A DNA stretch of 5,139 bases from an uncultured Oscillospiraceae bacterium (GTDB lineage: Bacteria > Bacillota > Clostridia > Oscillospirales > Oscillospiraceae). Of this stretch, positions 1 through 5,080 are shown in pieces. The notes beneath the pieces were generated by a model. The model did no database searches. It was not told where the DNA came from and saw only the letters and a program-made list of their open reading frames with translations. How positions within the stretch are numbered: the stretch's first letter is position 1; each line of letters begins with the position of its first letter. A program made the translations under genes and the position numbers. The stretch is taken from positions 1-5,139 of the forward strand of contig CAAFMG010000021.1 of the NCBI GenBank assembly GCA_900763965.1. The letters are read 5' to 3'.

Positions 1-28
1 GCTGTCGAGCGAAGCGAGACTGAGAGGG
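1..28 (-). repeat. Partial palindromic intergenic repeat, cut by window edge
   Basis: Read on the minus strand this stretch carries the box CCCTCTCAGTC (28 to 18), a short imperfect palindrome, and GACAGC (6 to 1). The same two boxes in the same order occur on the plus strand at 77-87 and 103-108, so this is a second, inverted copy of that repeat, truncated by the window start. The palindrome between the boxes differs in sequence between copies while the boxes are conserved, as expected for a structured dispersed repeat. That such boxes are common between genes in gut Oscillospiraceae is from memory and was not searched. Confidence 0.6.
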
Positions 29-75
29 CGTGGGCAGTGGCATATATGGGAATTGTGCCGGGATTTTGGCTGGGT

Positions 76-148
76 ACCCTCTCAGTCACGGCTTGCAGCC
101 GTGACAGCTCTCCCATAGGGAGAGCCAAGGGGGCGGCTGCGCCGCCCC
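76..148 (+). repeat. Palindromic intergenic repeat with three tandem hairpins
   Basis: After the box CCCTCTCAGTC (77-87) come three perfect inverted repeats in a row: GTCACGGCT/AGCCGTGAC around TGC (85-105), GCTCTCCC/GGGAGAGC around ATA (107-125), and GGGGCGGC/GCCGCCCC around TGC (130-148). No coding frame here is convincing. The cluster lies beyond the terminator of the minus-strand surface gene and is partnered by the inverted copy at 1-28. It resembles a REP/MITE-like dispersed element. It may also fold in read-through RNA and act as a 3'-end stabiliser, but that is inference. Confidence 0.65.
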
Positions 149-180
149 TGGTGGCTGTGGGTTGGCGGCTGAGCATGGCA

Positions 181-207
181 AAGCCCCGGGCGGGATGCCC
201 GGGGCTT
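181..207 (-). terminator. Rho-independent terminator of the surface-protein gene
   Basis: A perfect 11-bp inverted repeat, AAGCCCCGGGC/GCCCGGGGCTT with a 5-base loop, starts 33 bases past the stop codon of the minus-strand gene. Read on the minus strand the GC-rich stem ends in CTTTGCC, so the U tract is short. The A/T ends of the stem add to it. On the plus strand there is also only a short T/A-rich tail. The stem is very stable, but the weak U run keeps confidence below maximum. Confidence 0.75.
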
Positions 208-239
208 ACTTATATTGGCCAGAGGATCTGTTGGATGGA

Positions 240-1823
240 TCAGATCATCTTTCTCTTCTTCAGGACTGCCACAGCGGCCAGACCCATGGCGGAGATGGTC
301 ATGGTGGTGAACACCACATCAATGTTATCGCCGGTCTTGGGGTTGGACTTGTCAGCGTTGGAAGTGGTCTTGTTGGTGGCATTGTTCAGAACAACATGGA
401 TCTCAATGCCGCCTTCCGGTACAGTAACTGCATTTGCGCCGGTGGGATTCTGGCCGTCGATCAGACGATCAAATTCCTGAGCGGTGTACAGCTTGCTCAT
501 TTCCTTGAACTTGTACTTGCCCTCAACAGCCTTCTGGACATTGGAAGCATAGACCACATCGCCCTTAACATAGTTTTCCATGGGGATCACTCTGTCAGCG
601 GTGACAATGATCTTATTGTTGTTCTTGGAATCTCTCAGGTGGACATACACCAGAACCTTTGCCTTGGTTGCATCCTTAGCAGTCAGGTTGATGTAGATAG
701 CCTTTGCGCCGTCATCCTTCATGGTAGAAGGAATGGCCTTGCCGTTGACATCGTAGTAGTTGTTGTTGTCGGCCCACTGATAGTCATCGCCGAAATGGCT
801 CTTCACTTCGTTCTGGATGGTAGCGATACCGCCAGCCTTATCGTTCAGCCATCTGTACATCTCGTTGTCGTAGCTGGACTTGGTGAAGCTCTTGTCATAC
901 AGCTTCAGGGTCTGGCGCACGCCGCCAGCGTAGTAGTTGGCCCAAATGGTCAGCTTTGCGGTGTTGTCCTGTACGGTGTCCACAATGTAGTGTGCCTTGT
1001 AGACCAGAGGACGACCATACTCCCACTTCTGACCGGTGGTGTTCTGGTAGGTAATGGCACCTTCTGCATAGTTATCGTCCTTCAGGTTGAACCAGTAGTC
1101 AATGCGCTTGCCTTCCACATTGTAAGCAGAGGGGAAGCTGATGTTTTCACCGTGCTTGATTCTCTGGTAAGCCCTGACCTCATTGCCCTTGGTATCCAGG
1201 TAGATGAAGGTCAGCTCGTGAGACTCGCGCTCGTTGCAACGGGTACACTTGTCGTTGACAAAGTTGTGATCCAGAGCGGGGATCCTCTCGGTTTTGGTCT
1301 TGCTGCACTTGGTGCAGGTGAAGGTCTTTTCGCCCTCTGCAGTGCAGGTAGGCTCCTTGGTTACCTTGCCAGCATCCCAAGCGTGATTCTCACAGGTAGA
1401 AGGATTGGTGGGTGCAGTGGTTTCGGGGGTAGTAGGAGTGGTGGGGGTAGTGGTGGTGTCCTTGGTGAACATAGCAGCCACATAGCCGTCCTTACCCGCT
1501 ACATCATTGTAAGAAATATCTACAGTCTCGCCTCTTTTGTTTGTGAAGGTGTTCACCCACTCAACAAAGTTCCAGCCGGCAATGTCCGCAGCAAACAGAG
1601 TTTTTGCATAATCCGGGGTAAATGTACCTGCTTCGCCCTCGTTGAGCGTAAATTCTAAGGTTTTCGTACATGTTCCGTTCTGGTACAAGCAAACCTGGTA
1701 CTTAACAGGTTCGCTTGCAACGGGTGCTGCATCTCCCTCCGTAGCAAATGCCATAGGCACGGCGGAGATCAGCAGGATTGCTACCAGCATCAGGCTCAGC
1801 AGCTTCTTACATACTGTTTTCAT
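240..1823 (-). CDS. Secreted, probably sortase-anchored surface protein with Cys-rich module
   Basis: 527 residues. The start is an ATG preceded by AGGAGGT (1831-1837) at 7-base spacing, and it opens a clear signal peptide: KK at 6-7, hydrophobic core 8-25, likely cleavage after AFA at 25-27. A beta-rich segment (41-120, with a W-F-V-E-W pattern) is followed by a Thr/Pro linker (122-142) and a Cys-rich module (144-200) with C144, H147, C160, C170-x2-C173 and C193-x2-C196. Two further beta-rich regions follow (about 203-280 and 287-480). The C terminus has NPKTG (494-498), a hydrophobic stretch (about 503-521) and KKRK. This is the layout of cell-wall-anchored proteins. The NPKTG variant recalls the (S/P)PxTG signals of clostridial class B sortases more than LPxTG. 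No sortase gene is in the window. The beta segments resemble InlB-repeat/ubiquitin-like surface folds, but I cannot name a family. Ligand and function are unknown. Confidence 0.9.
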   Translation of the reverse strand: MKTVCKKLLSLMLVAILLISAVPMAFATEGDAAPVASEPVKYQVCLYQNGTCTKTLEFTLNEGEAGTFTPDYAKTLFAADIAGWNFVEWVNTFTNKRGETVDISYNDVAGKDGYVAAMFTKDTTTTPTTPTTPETTAPTNPSTCENHAWDAGKVTKEPTCTAEGEKTFTCTKCSKTKTERIPALDHNFVNDKCTRCNERESHELTFIYLDTKGNEVRAYQRIKHGENISFPSAYNVEGKRIDYWFNLKDDNYAEGAITYQNTTGQKWEYGRPLVYKAHYIVDTVQDNTAKLTIWANYYAGGVRQTLKLYDKSFTKSSYDNEMYRWLNDKAGGIATIQNEVKSHFGDDYQWADNNNYYDVNGKAIPSTMKDDGAKAIYINLTAKDATKAKVLVYVHLRDSKNNNKIIVTADRVIPMENYVKGDVVYASNVQKAVEGKYKFKEMSKLYTAQEFDRLIDGQNPTGANAVTVPEGGIEIHVVLNNATNKTTSNADKSNPKTGDNIDVVFTTMTISAMGLAAVAVLKKRKMI

Positions 1824-1879
1824 TTCTTTTACCTCCTAAAGATAAAAAATTTTTTGTCGAAATACATAGCCGTTATATT

Positions 1880-1916
1880 GTGCCGCCATCCAAAATCCAT
1901 CCAAAGACGTCGGCAC
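1880..1916 (-). other. Leader stem-loop with repeated GGAUGG in its loop
   Basis: In the surface-gene mRNA leader, GTGCCG (1916 to 1911) can pair with CGGCAC (1885 to 1880). The 25-base loop carries a direct repeat, TTTGGATGG, twice at 11-base spacing (1905-1897 and 1894-1886). It lies about 30-60 bases downstream of the predicted transcription start and about 60 bases before the start codon. The duplicated GGA-containing motif exposed in a loop could be a protein-binding site on RNA, but it matches no riboswitch class I recognise. The stem is short, so the fold is tentative. Confidence 0.35.
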
Positions 1917-1949
1917 GGCGTACATATATCGGTGTTCTTTCTTGTCAAA

Positions 1950-1978
1950 AGTATATACCATTTTGTTCCTTTCGTCAA
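1950..1978 (-). promoter_or_regulatory. Sigma-A promoter of the surface-protein gene
   Basis: On the minus strand the -35 is TTGACG (1978-1973), followed by a 17-bp spacer and a -10 of TATACT (1955-1950). This is near consensus. Transcription should start around 1943, giving a leader of about 120 bases before the ATG at 1823. That is long enough to contain regulatory structure. A second TTGACA-like hexamer (1948-1943) has no suitable -10 behind it. Confidence 0.8.
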
Positions 1979-1986
1979 GGGGTAAA

Positions 1987-2030
1987 TTACAAAAAATTAC
2001 AAATATTTTTCAGTTTAATTACAGTTTAAT
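1987..2030 (-). promoter_or_regulatory. Phased direct repeats upstream of the surface-gene promoter
   Basis: On the plus strand TTACA occurs at 1987, 1997 and 2019, with TTTCA at 2008, giving steps of 10, 11 and 11 bp, or one helical turn each. The outer two units are embedded in an 11-bp direct repeat, CAGTTTAAT, at 2011-2019 and 2022-2030. The array sits about 45 to 85 bp upstream of the predicted start, immediately behind the -35 hexamer, where an activator would bind. The period matches binding sites of OmpR/PhoB-family response regulators. On the minus strand CTGTAATTAAACTGAAAA loosely resembles a Pho box. An AT-rich UP element is the simpler alternative. Confidence 0.5.
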
Positions 2031-2156
2031 GGGTTCTTAAGAAATTTCACCGGATTTGACCCCTTTGGGGCGGGGAAAAACCGTTACAAAACCGTATCAT
2101 ACAGGCCCTCCGTCTGTTTTTGCACCTTTTTCCCCCATTCCGGCACAGCTTGGGCG

Positions 2157-2185
2157 TTGCTTTTTTCCCGGCGGCGTGGTACTAT
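2157..2185 (+). promoter_or_regulatory. Sigma-A promoter of nagA (extended -10)
   Basis: The -35 is TTGCTT (2157-2162), the spacer is 17 bp, and the -10 is TACTAT (2180-2185) with TG one base ahead (2177-2178), an extended -10. Transcription would start around 2192, leaving a leader of roughly 29 bases that holds AAGGAG (2207-2212), 8 bases before the ATG at 2221. No NagR-type palindrome is evident around it. Confidence 0.65.
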
Positions 2186-2220
2186 GTTGTTACACATTAT
2201 ATAAATAAGGAGTTCTGATC

Positions 2221-3348
2221 ATGTTCTACACAAATGCCCGCATTTTCACCTCCGATTTCCAGTTCCGCAACGGTGCATTCCAGGTCACCGATGGGGTCTT
2301 TGGGGAAGTCCTCCCGGAAAATGTCCCTGCCGATGCCATTGACTTGCAGGGTGCTACCGTCATTCCCGGCCTCATTGACGTTCACAGCCACGGCAACTCC
2401 GGCGCTGACTTCTCCGACGGCGACTACGAGGGTCTGAAGGCCATGGCCGCCTTCTACGCCAAGTGCGGCGTTACCTCCTTCGCCCCCGCTTCCATGACCC
2501 TGCCCTACGATGTGCTGGCCAAGGCCTTTGCCACCGCAAAGCAGCTGGTGGAGGAAAAGCCCGAGGGTCTGAGCGTCCTGCGGGGCATCCAGATGGAAGG
2601 CCCCTACTTCTCCTATAAGAAGCGGGGCGCACAGAATGCCGACTATCTGAAGGATCCGGATTTTGAAGGCTTCAAGAAGCTGTACGAGGACTGCGGCGGT
2701 CTGGTTCGCATTGTGGATATCGCCCCGGAGCTGCCCGGTGCCGAGGAATTCGTTGCCCAGGCCAAGGATCTTTGCACCGTGTCCATCGCCCACACCGATT
2801 CTGACTACGACCACGCCAAGGCTGCCGTGGATGCCGGTGTGACCCACCTGACCCACCTGTACAACGCCATGCCCCCCATCCATCACCGCAACCCCGGGGT
2901 GATCCCCGCCGCTGTGGAGAACCCCAAGGTGCAGGCCGAGCTGATCTGCGACGGCTACCACATCCACCCCGCCTCCGTCCGTCTGGCCTTTACCATGTTC
3001 AAGGATCGGATGGTTCTGGTGTCCGACTCCGGCCGCTGCGCCGGTCAGCCTGAGGGAACCAAGTTCCAGCTGGGCGGTCAGGATGCCTGGCTGCGGGACG
3101 GCGTTGCCAAGCTGGCTGACGGCACCATTGCCTGCTCCGCCACCAACCTGTGGACCTGCCTGCAAAACGTCATCGCCTGGAACGTGCCGGAGGCTGAGGC
3201 CGTCCGTGCCGCCACCTGGAACCCCGCCAAAGCTATCGGCGCGGAAAAGCTGGTGGGCTCCATCGAGACCGGCAAGGTTGCGGACTTCATCATCACCAAT
3301 GCCGATTACACCGAAAAGCGGGTATTTTTGGCTGGCAAAGAGATTTGA
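2221..3348 (+). CDS. nagA: N-acetylglucosamine-6-phosphate deacetylase
   Basis: 375 residues, close to the usual length of about 380. The enzyme is cytoplasmic and hydrolyses GlcNAc-6-phosphate to glucosamine-6-phosphate and acetate, feeding amino sugars from peptidoglycan, mucin or chitin into glycolysis or wall synthesis. It is an amidohydrolase-superfamily TIM barrel with small flanking beta segments. Visible landmarks are PGLIDVHSHG with H55 and H57, GIQMEGP with metal ligand E126, AHT with H191, THLYNAM with H212, DGYHIHP with H247 in the substrate site, and LVSDS with the expected catalytic D269. The C-terminal NPAKAIG and GSIETGKVADF stretches are typical of the superfamily. All key residues are present. 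The HxH pair, where E. coli NagA has Gln/Asn, points to a two-metal site like that of Bacillus NagA. The ATG start is supported by AAGGAG 8 bases upstream. No nagB, PTS or kinase gene is next to it here. Confidence 0.95.
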   Translation: MFYTNARIFTSDFQFRNGAFQVTDGVFGEVLPENVPADAIDLQGATVIPGLIDVHSHGNSGADFSDGDYEGLKAMAAFYAKCGVTSFAPASMTLPYDVLAKAFATAKQLVEEKPEGLSVLRGIQMEGPYFSYKKRGAQNADYLKDPDFEGFKKLYEDCGGLVRIVDIAPELPGAEEFVAQAKDLCTVSIAHTDSDYDHAKAAVDAGVTHLTHLYNAMPPIHHRNPGVIPAAVENPKVQAELICDGYHIHPASVRLAFTMFKDRMVLVSDSGRCAGQPEGTKFQLGGQDAWLRDGVAKLADGTIACSATNLWTCLQNVIAWNVPEAEAVRAATWNPAKAIGAEKLVGSIETGKVADFIITNADYTEKRVFLAGKEI

Positions 3349-3355
3349 TACAAAG

Positions 3356-3377
3356 GGATTTGACAATTCCCAAATCC
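3356..3377. promoter_or_regulatory. Candidate operator dyad over the MATE promoter -35
   Basis: GGATTTG (3356-3362) and CAAATCC (3371-3377) form a perfect 7-bp inverted repeat around 8 bases. The left arm overlaps the -35 TTGACA and the right arm lies in the spacer, so a bound dimer would block RNA polymerase. The size suits MarR- or TetR-type repressors, which often control efflux genes, but no regulator gene is in the window. It lies upstream of the predicted start, so it would not be part of the MATE transcript. Confidence 0.45.
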
Positions 3378-3387
3378 ATGCTATACT
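3360..3387 (+). promoter_or_regulatory. Strong sigma-A promoter of the MATE gene
   Basis: It starts 12 bases after the nagA stop: a consensus -35 TTGACA (3360-3365), a 16-bp spacer, and -10 TATACT (3382-3387) with an extended TG at 3379-3380. The start is expected near 3394, leaving a leader of about 45 bases. It is the best-matching promoter in the window and indicates that the MATE gene does not depend on nagA transcription. Confidence 0.8.
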
Positions 3388-3389
3388 GG

Positions 3390-3428
3390 GTGCAGAGTGT
3401 TGAAAAAACGCTCTGCACTTTGTTTTTT
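3390..3428 (+). terminator. Intrinsic terminator of nagA, also a likely MATE leader attenuator
   Basis: GTGCAGAGTGTT (3390-3401) pairs with AACGCTCTGCAC (3407-3418) through 12 bp with one G-U pair and a GAAAA loop, followed by TTTGTTTTTT (3419-3428). It is a textbook rho-independent terminator about 40 bases after the nagA stop. It also lies downstream of the MATE -10, so MATE transcripts must read through it. The predicted start near 3394 falls inside the left arm, so RNA from that promoter would form only the inner 8 bp or so of the stem, probably a weaker terminator. The U run ends immediately before the MATE ribosome binding site GAGG (3429-3432). Confidence 0.85.
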
Positions 3429-3438
3429 GAGGTTTTTT

Positions 3439-4821
3439 ATGTTAAAACGCTACATCGGCGACCGGGCCTTCTACCGTCAGATCTTCACCGTTGCCATTCC
3501 CATCATCATCCAGAACGGCATCACCAATTTCGTCTCCCTGCTGGATAACATCATGGTGGGACAGGTGGGCACCATTCCCATGAGCGGTGTTTCCATTGTC
3601 AACAGTCTGCTGTTTGTGTTTAACCTGTCGATCTTCGGTGCCAGCTCCGGCGCCGGTATTTTTACCGCCCAGTACTACGGGCGGCAGGATCACCAGGGCA
3701 TCCGCTACACCTTCCGCTTCAAGATTCTCATCTGCACGGTGCTGACCCTGATCGCCGGGGGCATTTTCAGCCTCCAGGGAAAGCAGCTCATCGGCCTCTA
3801 CCTCACCGGGGAAGGGGATGCCGCCTCTGCCATGGAGGCCATGGAATACGGTATGCAGTATTTAAAGATCTCCCTGTGGGGTCTGCTGCCCTTTGCCCTG
3901 GCCAACGCCTACTCCAGCACCCTGCGGGAAACCGGGGAGACCGTTGTGCCTATGGTTGCCGGTGTGACGGCGGTGTTTGTGAACCTGTTTTTGAACTATG
4001 TGCTGATCTTCGGCCACTTCGGCGCCCCGGCCATGGGTGTTGCCGGTGCGGCTGTGGCCACCACGGTCTCCCGGTTTGCCGAGCTTGCCATTGTGGCTGC
4101 CTGGACTCACAAGAATTCCGCCAGGAATCCCTTTATCCTGGGTGCGCTGTCCAGTGCCTACATTCCCGGCGTTCTCCTCAAGGAGATCACCATAAAGGGT
4201 ATGCCCCTGCTTGCCAATGAATTCCTGTGGTCCACCGGCGTTGCCATTTTGAACCAGTGCTACTCCACCTGCGGCCTGGATGTGGTGCCTGCGGTGAACA
4301 TCACCAATACCTTATATAATGTAGGCAGTGTGGTGTATCAGTCCATGGGCATCGCCGTGGGCATCATCATGGGCCAGATGCTGGGAGCCTGCGCCACCCG
4401 GGAAGCGGTGCAGGACAAGAACCGGAAGCTGCTGTTTACCTCCATCTGCTGCGGCCTGGTATTCGGCGTGCTCATGGCCATGGCCGCCATGCCCTTCCCC
4501 AAGATCTACAACACCACCGCCAATGTCCAGGAGCTGGCTGCGGTGATGATCCTGCTGAGCAGCATCATGCTCCCCTTCAACGCCTTCACCAACGCCACCT
4601 ACTTTACCCTGCGCTCCGGCGGTCAGACCATGGTCACCTTCCTGTTTGACAGCTGCTTCGTCTGGGTGGTGTGCGTGCCCACGGCTTTTGTCCTCAGCCG
4701 GTTCACCGGTATGGGGATCATCCCCCTGTTCGGCCTGATCCAGGCCATGGATCTGGTAAAATGTATCATCGGCGGCCGCATGATCCGCCAGGGCAAATGG
4801 ATCCAGAATTTGACCAATTGA
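3439..4821 (+). CDS. MATE-family efflux transporter
   Basis: 460 residues, the normal size for a MATE protein of 12 membrane helices in the cytoplasmic membrane. The family exports cationic drugs and other organic compounds in exchange for Na+ or H+. The N lobe opens with SLLDNIMVGQVG in helix 1, where D36 is the expected cation-site acid. LRETGETVVPM (162-172) and the NLFLNYVLIFG...GVAGAAVAT stretch (182-208) are family hallmarks. A cytoplasmic loop (about 223-247) precedes the C lobe, whose first helix (about 250-275) parallels helix 1, and the last helix ends near 447 before a basic tail. I chose the ATG at 3439 because GAGG lies 6 bases upstream and the protein then starts as family members do. 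A GTG at 3397 is in frame, but it lies inside the terminator hairpin, has no ribosome binding site, and would add 14 residues. The substrate cannot be told from sequence. No antiporter-specific signature separates the Na+ and H+ types with certainty. Confidence 0.92.
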   Translation: MLKRYIGDRAFYRQIFTVAIPIIIQNGITNFVSLLDNIMVGQVGTIPMSGVSIVNSLLFVFNLSIFGASSGAGIFTAQYYGRQDHQGIRYTFRFKILICTVLTLIAGGIFSLQGKQLIGLYLTGEGDAASAMEAMEYGMQYLKISLWGLLPFALANAYSSTLRETGETVVPMVAGVTAVFVNLFLNYVLIFGHFGAPAMGVAGAAVATTVSRFAELAIVAAWTHKNSARNPFILGALSSAYIPGVLLKEITIKGMPLLANEFLWSTGVAILNQCYSTCGLDVVPAVNITNTLYNVGSVVYQSMGIAVGIIMGQMLGACATREAVQDKNRKLLFTSICCGLVFGVLMAMAAMPFPKIYNTTANVQELAAVMILLSSIMLPFNAFTNATYFTLRSGGQTMVTFLFDSCFVWVVCVPTAFVLSRFTGMGIIPLFGLIQAMDLVKCIIGGRMIRQGKWIQNLTN

Positions 4822-4891
4822 TTTTCAGCCGGACGCACCACGTTGTAACATAATGCCGCCGAATTGCACTGCAAATGTTTGATGGTGCTTT

Positions 4892-4917
4892 GTCGGCGCT
4901 TTGCGCCGACGTTGTTT
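4892..4917 (+). terminator. Possible terminator of the MATE gene (weak)
   Basis: GTCGGCGC/GCGCCGAC with a TTT loop (4892-4910), followed by GTTGTTT, is the first strong hairpin after the MATE stop, 70 bases downstream. The U-rich tail is interrupted and is itself the left arm of the next hairpin. It may therefore simply be part of the repeat cluster that doubles as a terminator. Confidence 0.35.
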
Positions 4918-5080
4918 CCCCGATGGGGAAACAACCGGGAAGATAATATCTTCCCCTACGCAGACGTACCGCATCGCACCCGGTGGGTAATGTTCGGAGC
5001 ACCGCCCCAACGAACGCTACGAAATAACCCCGGCAGTAATTCAGTGGCACTGTCTGCGTAGGGGCGGATAGTATCCGCCC
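4892..5080. repeat. Composite palindromic repeat element downstream of the MATE gene
   Basis: Three contiguous perfect hairpins come first: GTCGGCGC/GCGCCGAC (4892-4910), GTTGTTTCCCC/GGGGAAACAAC (4911-4935), and GGGAAGATA/TATCTTCCC (4937-4955). The last runs into CCCCTACGCAGAC (4953-4965), which recurs inverted as GTCTGCGTAGGGG (5052-5064), enclosing an 86-bp segment with no coding signal. The right copy runs into a fourth hairpin, GGGCGGATA/TATCCGCCC (5062-5080). No transposase is present, so this looks like a non-autonomous MITE/REP-like element or a nested pair. Bases 4822-4891 and 5081-5139 hold nothing I can assign. Confidence 0.65.

Larger units (their letters stand above)
1824..2220. 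other. Divergent intergenic region between surface gene and nagA
   Basis: This 397-bp gap holds two outward-facing promoters and no credible gene. The surface-gene half (about 1840-2048) is AT-rich. It contains the leader with an A6T6 run at 1844-1855, the promoter, the phased repeats, and two overlapping palindromes: TTCTTAAGAA (2034-2043) and GAAATTTC (2041-2048). The middle (about 2050-2156) shows only a CCCC-TTT-GGGG mini-hairpin (2060-2070) and a weak 6-bp hairpin before five Ts (2101-2121). I assign neither a function. The nagA promoter and ribosome binding site occupy the right end. Confidence 0.7.

Noticed and set aside
162..1658. Long open frame of 498 codons on the plus strand, antisense to the surface gene
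   Set aside because: It lies opposite a gene with a signal peptide, sorting signal, promoter and ribosome binding site. The translation is Val/Leu/Gly-rich without domains, there is no good ribosome binding site at its start, and it runs through the terminator and into low-complexity DNA opposite the Thr/Pro linker.
1824..1943. A known riboswitch in the surface-gene leader
   Set aside because: Apart from one short stem and the GGAUGG repeat I see no conserved core of any class I know, and no terminator or anti-terminator pair before the ribosome binding site.
2197..3366. Long open frame of 389 codons on the minus strand, antisense to nagA
   Set aside because: nagA has every catalytic motif. 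The antisense frame is Gly/Val/His-rich, a typical mirror of GC-rich codon use, and spans the nagA promoter and start.
3397..3438. GTG at 3397 as the MATE start
   Set aside because: It lies inside the terminator stem, has no ribosome binding site, and adds 14 residues not typical of MATE proteins. The ATG at 3439 has GAGG 6 bases upstream.
4623..5061. Several overlapping short open frames at the right end on both strands
   Set aside because: They run through the palindromes, lack ribosome binding sites and show no recognisable protein pattern.
4953..5064. Inverted repeats as a CRISPR array or as ends of an insertion sequence
   Set aside because: There are only two inverted copies, not evenly spaced direct repeats, and the 86-bp core is far too short for a transposase.
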